Origin: Rickettsia typhi
GTDB taxonomy: Bacteria > Pseudomonadota > Alphaproteobacteria > Rickettsiales > UBA1997
Reading direction: 5' to 3'
Assembly (NCBI GenBank): GCA_945865905.1
Contig: CAMBFC010000006.1
Location: 1 to 64,000, forward strand
Length of the DNA stretch: 64,000 bases
Positions 1-7,683 of the stretch are shown here, one piece after another. The notes beneath the pieces were generated by a model that saw only the letters and a program-made list of their open reading frames with translations, had not been told where the DNA came from and did not search any database. Position 1 is the stretch's first letter, and every line of letters begins with the position of its first letter. The position numbers and the translations under genes were made by a program.

Positions 1-837
1 GCAACCTCAGCCATCAAAGGACAATCAATCAACGAAGTAATCGCAGCTCAAGGTGGAGTTGACAGAGTAATTTTAAACTCTGCTCTGCAAATTGTGGGTG
101 AAGCTGGAGCTATGCAGATTGGTAATGCGGCTCATACCGGTCAAATTACTCAAGGACAACAAATTGCTCTTCATGCGGCACTCGGTTGCGGTATTGGCGC
201 TGGAATGTCTGGGGGTGGAAGCGGATGTGCTGCAGGAGCTGCCGCTGGAGTTATTGGTGAGTTAACCTCTAATGCAATGTATCAGGAAGGCAGAACTAAT
301 CCAGATGGAACTCTAATTGGATTTAGCAGAAATACTTCGATTGCTATGGGTGGATTATCTGGATCACTAGCTTCAGCATTTACTTCAATCGCAATTGGTG
401 ATGATGATAATAAAGTGGCTAAAAATGTTTATGCTGGGAATTTTTTGGGGACGAATGCGGCGGCGAATAATGCAACATACTTCAAAAATAAAAAAATCTC
501 GAACTATCCGAAGGATAAAGATTATGATTTAAATGTTGGCCTTCAATACAGTACTGGTCCAGTTACTGTAAATTACGGCACAGATGGTGTTGGAGCTACT
601 GGTAATGCCATCCCAAGTCTTGGCGTTAGTGGATATTTTAACTTCACTCCTAGAGGAGAAAGCGTCAATATTGGGATGAGTTTAGGTATAAAAGATACTA
701 TTACCTTAGATGGTTTTTATACAGATAGAGGAAACTTAGGTTTTGGAGCTACTGCCGGTTTTGCAATCGCGCCACCAGTTTTAATAAACTCTTCAGTAGA
801 TTTAGGACTTAATAATCAATCAAATATAAAGAAATGA
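1..837 (+). CDS. TpsA/FHA-type C-terminal module 1 (partial at window edge); conserved pretoxin region plus Gly-rich variable tail
   Basis: Frame is open from base 1 (ATSAIKGQSINEVIAAQGGVDRVILNSALQIVGEAGAM...), near-identical to 1387-1860; variable tail begins after NFLGTNAAANNA. Confidence 0.8.
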   Translation, partial: ATSAIKGQSINEVIAAQGGVDRVILNSALQIVGEAGAMQIGNAAHTGQITQGQQIALHAALGCGIGAGMSGGGSGCAAGAAAGVIGELTSNAMYQEGRTNPDGTLIGFSRNTSIAMGGLSGSLASAFTSIAIGDDDNKVAKNVYAGNFLGTNAAANNATYFKNKKISNYPKDKDYDLNVGLQYSTGPVTVNYGTDGVGATGNAIPSLGVSGYFNFTPRGESVNIGMSLGIKDTITLDGFYTDRGNLGFGATAGFAIAPPVLINSSVDLGLNNQSNIKK

Positions 838-1274
838 AAAATATAAAATTTAATTTTGCCTGTTCTAAAAATTCTAAAGCTAGTTTAATAAAAAAAGTAT
901 TTTTTGGATTTATCTCACTACTTCTAATTATTGACATAATCTTGTTACCATTCGTTACCGAACCATTTGTTTTTGAAAATGGAATAAGTGAAGAGTACGT
1001 TTTTGGGGTAATAATAGGGCTTATTGTATGGTCCTGTTTTGTATTTTTAAATCACGCAGATTTGAAAAAGATAGCAATATTAAGTTTTGAAAACACGATT
1101 TTATTTGCAAAAACATACCCTGAAAAATCAAAAGAGCGATATTACTGTCAGTTAGATTTTTTTCTTAAAGTAGTAACCGCAGCTTTGATTATAGTAATTT
1201 TGTTTGGTTTGTTTTCGATAGTAGATCAATACGATCTAATGTTAAAAAATTTTTATATTTTTTTAACTAACTAA
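834..1274 (+). CDS. Small membrane protein, candidate immunity protein for module 1
   Basis: ATGA overlap with module 1; about three hydrophobic segments; position of a cdiI-like gene. Confidence 0.6.
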   Translation: MKNIKFNFACSKNSKASLIKKVFFGFISLLLIIDIILLPFVTEPFVFENGISEEYVFGVIIGLIVWSCFVFLNHADLKKIAILSFENTILFAKTYPEKSKERYYCQLDFFLKVVTAALIIVILFGLFSIVDQYDLMLKNFYIFLTN

Positions 1275-1275
1275 A

Positions 1276-2445
1276 ATGTCTAGTATACTTACTACAAACA
1301 CCAGCACAGAAAATAGTTCGTCATTCTTAACCAACCTTGGCAACGCCACAGTTAAAATCGGAACAGCTACAGGAAGCAATATTTTAGCAACCTCAGCAAT
1401 CAAAGGACAATCAATCAACGAAGTAATCGCAGCTCAAGGTGGAGTTGATAGAGTAATTCTAAACTCTGCTCTGCAAATTGTAGGTGAAGCTGGAGCTATG
1501 CAGATTGGTAATGCGGCTCATACCGGTCAAATTACGGGGGGACAACAAATTGCTCTTCATGCGGCACTCGGTTGCGGTATTGGCGCAGGAATGAGTGGTG
1601 GTGCTAGCGGATGTGCTGGTGGTGCGGCAGCTGGAGTTATTGGTGAGTTAACAGCCGACTCACTTTACCAAGGAGGCAACGGAACTCTTGGAAATACAAA
1701 TCAAGCTAGACAGATTGCAATTTCTGCTGGCGGTCTTTCTGGAAGTATAGCTTCTTTGTTTACTTCAATTGCTCTTGGTGATGATGATAGTAAAGTTGCT
1801 AAAAATATTTATGCGGGGAATTTTTTAGGGACGAATGCAGCGGCGAATAATGCGACGGTAGTTGTGACTGGAACGGATAAAGATCAACAAAAGTCATCTT
1901 CGAAAGATTTAGATCAAGATTTTAGAGAAGCAGTCGAAAAAAATTTTGATGAAAAGCTAACTGATTTTGAATGGAGCGGTGGCAATACCAAAGCAGCAAG
2001 ATTAGAAGCTGCTCAAAAATTATATAATATTTTTGAAAATTATGAATTTGCGCCTGGAGAGAAGTTGAATCTAATCGGTTTTTCTCATGGAGGAAATGTA
2101 ATAAAAGAATTTACTCAACTTTATGATGGGGAGAAAAAAATTGACAACTTAATTTTTCTTGGAACCCCGCATAGAGTAGATTATCAAGTTGATCTTAGAG
2201 ATCTGAATTTTTATGCAAATAGAATTAGTGTATCCGATATTCGCGATGGTGTACAAACTAGAGGATACATTGATGGCAGCGTATATAGAGGAGGTATTAC
2301 AATTCCACGAGATATAAGGATGATGTCTGGATTTATCAACGTTCGCGCAGATCAAAATTTAGGGCCAATCGCTAATCATATCAATCTTCCATCCGTTAAT
2401 ATTTGGAGAAAAAATGTTGAGCCATATTTAATAAATAACAAATAA
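1276..2445 (+). CDS. TpsA/FHA-type C-terminal module 2; conserved pretoxin region plus alpha/beta-hydrolase (lipase-like) tail
   Basis: Duplicated pretoxin region; tail contains LIGFSHGGN (GxSxG nucleophile elbow) and NLIFLGTPHR. Confidence 0.75.
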   Translation: MSSILTTNTSTENSSSFLTNLGNATVKIGTATGSNILATSAIKGQSINEVIAAQGGVDRVILNSALQIVGEAGAMQIGNAAHTGQITGGQQIALHAALGCGIGAGMSGGASGCAGGAAAGVIGELTADSLYQGGNGTLGNTNQARQIAISAGGLSGSIASLFTSIALGDDDSKVAKNIYAGNFLGTNAAANNATVVVTGTDKDQQKSSSKDLDQDFREAVEKNFDEKLTDFEWSGGNTKAARLEAAQKLYNIFENYEFAPGEKLNLIGFSHGGNVIKEFTQLYDGEKKIDNLIFLGTPHRVDYQVDLRDLNFYANRISVSDIRDGVQTRGYIDGSVYRGGITIPRDIRMMSGFINVRADQNLGPIANHINLPSVNIWRKNVEPYLINNK

Positions 2446-2452
2446 ATATTTT

Positions 2453-3016
2453 ATGATAAAAAAAACTTTTTTAATTTTCTTTTTTACTATTTGTGTTTGC
2501 TGCATCAAATTCAATAATCAGTCTTCTGTAAAAAATTTATCTACATCAATGCAGGAATTGAATATAGATACAGCATTAATCATTGATTCAGAAGCCATAG
2601 ATGATTATCCATTATGGTCAACTGACTCAAAATTTATCGCAGCCAATATTGAAGGAATTTGGCATAAATATAGACTCACTAACATTAAGTTAGAAAAAGC
2701 AGATTGGCATAACATAGAAATTGGAATTATGACTACCAAAAATTCTGATTCTTTATTAACAGCCATTGAGCAAGAAAAATTCAATATAACATTAAAATAT
2801 GATGTGCGCAAAATATTAACATCTACAGGAGATAAAATAGAATTAAAGCTAGGTGGATTTTCAACATCTCTTATTTTAACAAAAAATGGACAAAATGCGA
2901 AAGTTATATGGAAAAGTAGTCTTGAAAATTGTCATAGCCTTTCTCTTTCGCCAGATGAAAAATTTATTGCCTATTTATGTGAGTTAAACGGCTTATTTAT
3001 TATGAAGATAAAATAA
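2453..3016 (+). CDS. Putative secreted/lipoprotein immunity protein with TolB/WD40-like propeller motifs
   Basis: N-terminal hydrophobic signal ending in CVCC; motifs YPLWSTDSKFIAA and SLSLSPDEKFIAYL; immediately follows module 2. Confidence 0.55.
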   Translation: MIKKTFLIFFFTICVCCIKFNNQSSVKNLSTSMQELNIDTALIIDSEAIDDYPLWSTDSKFIAANIEGIWHKYRLTNIKLEKADWHNIEIGIMTTKNSDSLLTAIEQEKFNITLKYDVRKILTSTGDKIELKLGGFSTSLILTKNGQNAKVIWKSSLENCHSLSLSPDEKFIAYLCELNGLFIMKIK

Positions 3017-3028
3017 GAAGCTATAAAA

Positions 3029-4849
3029 ATGCAACAAATACTAAATTTTAAAAGTTCTTACGATATAAATATCACTTCTGGCCTTGATACAAACATCATC
3101 GCATCAAACCTTTCCGGCACAGGCTCTGGATCAATTATTTCAGGCGGCGATACCAACATCTTTAACGCGGTTGATACTTCTTATTCTTACTCGCAATCTT
3201 CTGAAACTAGAACTGGCTTGATTCGCCAGCTGCCTATCTATGGTGAAATGATCAGTGTTTTAAGCACTGTTTTAAGTGTTAATCTAAGCACAATCAATGG
3301 ACTTACTGGTGGTAATCTTGAAACAATTCAAAGGGCTAATGGTACAGAATATAGCAAAAGCAATTTAGCCAACAGTTCCACCACCGAGAAATTAGTGGCG
3401 AGCAATCTAAATTTTGGCAACAACCTAACTATTGGTTCTAATGTTGATATAACGGTTAAAGCCTCAAATCTCACAACCACTTCTGGTGACATTCTTCTTG
3501 CCGCAAATGGTGATGTTAATATTTTATCTGCCGCAGAAACATCAACGACCAATCGAAATTACCGCGATAAATCTGACCGAGCAAAAGAAAGAGGAAATAC
3601 TGATAACACTGAGATTAAAAACATTTCATCTACAGTTACTTCGGGAAGTGATTTAAGCATTATTTCTGGCAATGATACCACCATTCAATCTTCTAAATTA
3701 AGCTCAGGAGATAATCTAACAGTTGACGCAGGAAACAATCTCCTTCTTGTAACCGCAAAAGATGTAGCAATAAAAAATGAAGAAAATAAAGGCAGAACTG
3801 CTTATGCCTTTTCAAATGGAACTTCGGGTTATGTTGACGTTAAAGCGGTTAATAATGAAATTACTTCAAACACAAATGGCACTGTTAACAGCAATCTAAG
3901 TTTAAATGCCACTAACTCTATTCTGGCGCAATATCGTGCTGGCACTATGGAAGATGTAATATCTGGGGCTAATACTTCAAATCAGCAATTGGCTTATTTG
4001 AAAACTGTTAATGACTTGGCGCAGGCTGATCCAAGCAAAGTCACGCTCGATCCAATTGCTGATATGATGAAGGATTGGGATCAAACTACAAGAGGATTGA
4101 CTGGAGCGGGACAAGCGGTAATCGTAGTTGCAGCTGTGGCAATTGCAATCGGAACTGGTGGAATTGGTAGTGGAATATCTGGAGCAATGATGACAGCAGT
4201 TGCAACAACAGCAGGAACTACGGCGACAATAAGCGCAACTAATGCGAGTATGAATACCGATTCTAGTTTTGCTGGGTCGACTAAATCTATTTCAAGTCAC
4301 GCTTGGAAGGATACTACGAGTGATGAATCGCTGAGGAATATGGTGATTGCGGCGGCGGTTGCGGGAGCAGCTAGTTGGGCGGTTGAGGCTAGTGGGGGGA
4401 CTGCTACTGTAGAGAAAGGGAAGGATTATGCAGTTTATAAGCCAGATCCAGAACTAGTAAGATCTCGCCCTGATTTATATTCCAATTATAATGGTGTAAT
4501 AGATCCGTCCGTTAATAATATTGGCAAGGCAAACTTAACCATGGATGTGAGCCAAGTCGGTCAACCAGTCCCCTCTTACTCTAACAATCCATTTACTTCA
4601 AGTTTTTGGCAAGGATTTGATAAAGAAAGTGGTTTTATCTCAAGCGGCGCAAACAAAATTGGTGGTATGAATGGAATGTCAACAGTGCATGATCCAGCAA
4701 CTAACAATATCTTTTTTGAAAACATTCCACTAATAACTCAACTCAGTATACCTCCAGCAATTTTAATAGAATATTGTGCTATATCACCTGCTGCTTGCGC
4801 TGCTGCAACTAGCAAATTTAATAATAACAATTTTGGTACTCAAAAATGA
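3029..4849 (+). CDS. TpsA/FHA-type C-terminal module 3; haemagglutinin repeats plus variable tail, no signal peptide
   Basis: FHA-like repeats (GDILLAANGDVNILSAAE, SGDNLTVDAGNNLLL); variable tail after AVEASGGTATVEKGKDYAVYKP. Confidence 0.75.
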   Translation: MQQILNFKSSYDINITSGLDTNIIASNLSGTGSGSIISGGDTNIFNAVDTSYSYSQSSETRTGLIRQLPIYGEMISVLSTVLSVNLSTINGLTGGNLETIQRANGTEYSKSNLANSSTTEKLVASNLNFGNNLTIGSNVDITVKASNLTTTSGDILLAANGDVNILSAAETSTTNRNYRDKSDRAKERGNTDNTEIKNISSTVTSGSDLSIISGNDTTIQSSKLSSGDNLTVDAGNNLLLVTAKDVAIKNEENKGRTAYAFSNGTSGYVDVKAVNNEITSNTNGTVNSNLSLNATNSILAQYRAGTMEDVISGANTSNQQLAYLKTVNDLAQADPSKVTLDPIADMMKDWDQTTRGLTGAGQAVIVVAAVAIAIGTGGIGSGISGAMMTAVATTAGTTATISATNASMNTDSSFAGSTKSISSHAWKDTTSDESLRNMVIAAAVAGAASWAVEASGGTATVEKGKDYAVYKPDPELVRSRPDLYSNYNGVIDPSVNNIGKANLTMDVSQVGQPVPSYSNNPFTSSFWQGFDKESGFISSGANKIGGMNGMSTVHDPATNNIFFENIPLITQLSIPPAILIEYCAISPAACAAATSKFNNNNFGTQK

Positions 4850-5400
4850 TAAAAAAATTACTTATATTGACCTTATGCTTAATTATCTCTAGCTGTGGCG
4901 GAATTAGTGTCGGAGCTGGTATAAAATTTAAAAAACCAGTAGACGCAAAATCATACGCGGGAAATCCTGGTTTTACAAAAGACGTAGTTAAATTAAGTAA
5001 CAATACCATTATTGGCTTCGAAAGACCAATCGGAAACTGTGGAGCGGGAGTAACATTCTTTGGAATAATATTGCCAGTGATTCCAGTATGGCTAAATCTT
5101 AATAGTTGTGAAAAGAGTTTCAATATCAATATTTCTAGCCTAGAAGTTTCAAGTGCAAAACTTAAGTATAACAATATTATCTATGATTCTGTTGCAGTAG
5201 AAAAATTAGTAGAACCTTACAAAACTAAATACGAATACGGCAAGAAATTTAAATTCAAAATAGACAACTTCTGGAAATTCCGCATGGCCGACGACAAAGC
5301 CATAATAATCATCGGCAAAACAAAAGAAGGAAAAGAATTTACCGAAGAACTTCCAATAAAATGGGGTGTGGCACTTTATAATGAATGGTCTTTTCCATAA
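4846..5400 (+). CDS. Lipoprotein, candidate immunity protein for module 3
   Basis: ATGA overlap with module 3; lipobox LIISSCGG. Confidence 0.6.
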   Translation: MIKKLLILTLCLIISSCGGISVGAGIKFKKPVDAKSYAGNPGFTKDVVKLSNNTIIGFERPIGNCGAGVTFFGIILPVIPVWLNLNSCEKSFNINISSLEVSSAKLKYNNIIYDSVAVEKLVEPYKTKYEYGKKFKFKIDNFWKFRMADDKAIIIIGKTKEGKEFTEELPIKWGVALYNEWSFP

Positions 5401-5520
5401 CTATGTTTTTTTTATTTTAACGATTAATTCAGCATTATCCAACAGCTCTTTAATAAGCGGTGGATTATGATGATGAATTAAATAATATGACATTTATTAA
5501 CTAACGACCCACTTAAATTT

Positions 5521-6120
5521 ATGAAAAAACTTCTAAAGCCACTAGCGCTTCTGATTCTTATGACATCTGTTTCCAGCTGCATGGCTGTTAGATCGGACAA
5601 GTATCTAGCAGTAACACCGGAAGAGCTAAAAGTCACATCAAGCAAAAAATCAAAAATATTTATCGATTGGGGATTTGATTCTTCGTTTTTTGGTCAAACC
5701 GGACAAAGCACTATCAATAAGCTAAAATCTGATCAAAAAAGAATTTTAAATGATGTTATAGTTGAGTCTAATTGCTGTGAAATTGTTAATGAAAAAGAAG
5801 AAGCTAATATTTTTATAAATGGCGCGTTTCATAATGATAGTAGTAACGCCTCATTGGTTTTTGCGATGATTACCGGATTTTCCATGTATATAATTCCATC
5901 ATGGGGAAATTCAAAAATGAGAGTATCTGCAAAAGTTGAAAATGGTAAAATTTCCAAAGAATACGACCTTAATGACTCTATGCTTTTTGCTCAATGGCTA
6001 CCTTTTATTGTGGTTCCAATTTTTGCTGGAAATCAGATAAAAGTTGAAGGCGAGGTAAACAAAAACCTCTACAAAACACTTCTGGCTCAAATAAAAAAAG
6101 ACGGATTTTTTGGGAAATAA
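5521..6120 (+). CDS. Lipoprotein, possible orphan immunity protein
   Basis: Signal plus lipobox SVSSCMA; in the toxin/immunity array without a toxin directly upstream. Confidence 0.5.
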   Translation: MKKLLKPLALLILMTSVSSCMAVRSDKYLAVTPEELKVTSSKKSKIFIDWGFDSSFFGQTGQSTINKLKSDQKRILNDVIVESNCCEIVNEKEEANIFINGAFHNDSSNASLVFAMITGFSMYIIPSWGNSKMRVSAKVENGKISKEYDLNDSMLFAQWLPFIVVPIFAGNQIKVEGEVNKNLYKTLLAQIKKDGFFGK

Positions 6121-6283
6121 AATTGTGCTAAATAGAGTCAGGTTAGCTGAATTTTCTTTCAGCTGTAAACCCATGTTTAATTCTGTCATGACATACGGCA
6201 AAGGTCTTTGTAGCAACAAATGTTAAAGACGGGAAAAGTGCTAAATATTACTAAATAAATGACTCAATATTAAATTAACAAAT

Positions 6284-7162
6284 ATGGCCCTTATTAAATC
6301 AAAGAAATTCTTAACGACATTACCGCTAATCCTGCTTTTATCAGCCTGCCAAAGCACAATCGCCTCCAAAACTTTCAAAAGAGATGTGGATGCTACAAGC
6401 GACTCATCAAAAACAGTCGTTTCAACTTACTCAGGAGGAGAAGTAACACTTAAAGATGTCAATATTGAGCTAGAAAAACTTATCGTTCAAAATGCAAAGC
6501 TAAAAGGATTAACTTTTGACAGACTTTCATCTGATCAAAAAGAAGCCATCATCAAAGAAGTTGTGTTGAAAGAAATAGCTTACAAAGAAGCTAAAAAAAG
6601 AAGCCTAAACAAAGATAAAGATTATCAAGAAGCGTTAAAAGTTTTTGAAACTGAATTGCTAAAACAAAGACTGTTTGTTGCTCTAGCCAAAGAAGCATCA
6701 GATGAAAAAAATGTTAAGAAAAACTATGATGAATTAGTCGCCAAACTTAAAGATAAAAAAGACCTAAGAATCAGCTATATCATCGTTAAAACGCAAAATG
6801 AAGCTGAGGCAATTTATCAAACAGTTTTGAGATATCCAAACTCATTCACCTCTCAAGCTAAAAGAAAATCTCTCGACAAAGAAGTTGCTAAAAAAGGCGG
6901 AGATCTTGGATTCGTTATGGAAGATTCACTTTCTGCAGAAGTTGCTGCGCAAGCTAAATTGCTAAATAAAGGTCAGATCGGCAAACCAATTCAGGTAACA
7001 GATAAATGGGCGGTCATCAAACTTGAAGATGCAAGACCAGCCGAAATTACACCTTATGAAAAAGCGAAAGATGCTTTGGCTCAGAGCCTTGCTAAAAAAG
7101 CGATTGAAGATTTTCTCACGCAAAGCCTTGAGAAAGCAAAAATCAGCATTTTGGTTAAATAA
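6284..7162 (+). CDS. Parvulin-type (PpiC/PrsA-like) peptidyl-prolyl isomerase lipoprotein
   Basis: Lipobox LLSACQS; parvulin-like segment ISYIIVKTQNEAEAIYQ...KKGGDLGFV...KPIQVTDKWAVIKLED. Confidence 0.8.
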   Translation: MALIKSKKFLTTLPLILLLSACQSTIASKTFKRDVDATSDSSKTVVSTYSGGEVTLKDVNIELEKLIVQNAKLKGLTFDRLSSDQKEAIIKEVVLKEIAYKEAKKRSLNKDKDYQEALKVFETELLKQRLFVALAKEASDEKNVKKNYDELVAKLKDKKDLRISYIIVKTQNEAEAIYQTVLRYPNSFTSQAKRKSLDKEVAKKGGDLGFVMEDSLSAEVAAQAKLLNKGQIGKPIQVTDKWAVIKLEDARPAEITPYEKAKDALAQSLAKKAIEDFLTQSLEKAKISILVK

Positions 7163-7175
7163 AACTTAACCAAAA

Positions 7176-7589
7176 ATGGCGGCAAGAAAAAACGCAAATT
7201 CAAGAACTCAGAAACTTACTCTCGCCACCCTGCATCTTGCCGCTATTTTATTTTTCCCAAATTCATCCCATGCACAAACTGTCGACCAAAACGCTATTAA
7301 CCAACAAGACTGGATGACGGTTAAGCCTCATTGTGATGAACGATTTTGGATAGATTGGTATGGTGCCTACGAAATTGATCCAAAAAATCTAGCCATATGG
7401 ATTTGCGTTAAAACTGATAAAACAAAATTAAAACTTGCTTCCGATACTCAACTAAAAACTAGACTTAATCATTTATTTATTAAGTATGATTATCCAATTC
7501 AAGCAAGATCGTTAATCCAAGTTGGATTCGAATCTCAAGAGACAGTTAATAGAGAATCGCATGGAAATTGGTATCATCACTTTAAATGA
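7176..7589 (+). CDS. Small exported protein whose N-terminus matches that of the downstream TpsB; unrelated C-terminal part
   Basis: Shared VDQNAINQQDWMT versus VDQNTINQQDWIT in 9652-11448. Confidence 0.55.
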   Translation: MAARKNANSRTQKLTLATLHLAAILFFPNSSHAQTVDQNAINQQDWMTVKPHCDERFWIDWYGAYEIDPKNLAIWICVKTDKTKLKLASDTQLKTRLNHLFIKYDYPIQARSLIQVGFESQETVNRESHGNWYHHFK

Positions 7590-7683
7590 AGTAATTAGTT
7601 AATATGAAAAAAATAAAATTGATAATCCATCTTCTCAAACCAAGAGCAACCGGAGAATTACAAACAAAAAACAATTAAATCTC

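Noticed and set aside
1-1860. Repeat at 1-475 / 1387-1860 as an insertion sequence
   Set aside because: It is coding duplication of the TpsA pretoxin region; no transposase or terminal inverted repeats.
4818-5174. 118-aa minus-strand ORF over the module 3 immunity gene
   Set aside because: The plus-strand lipoprotein is better supported by ATGA coupling and a lipobox.
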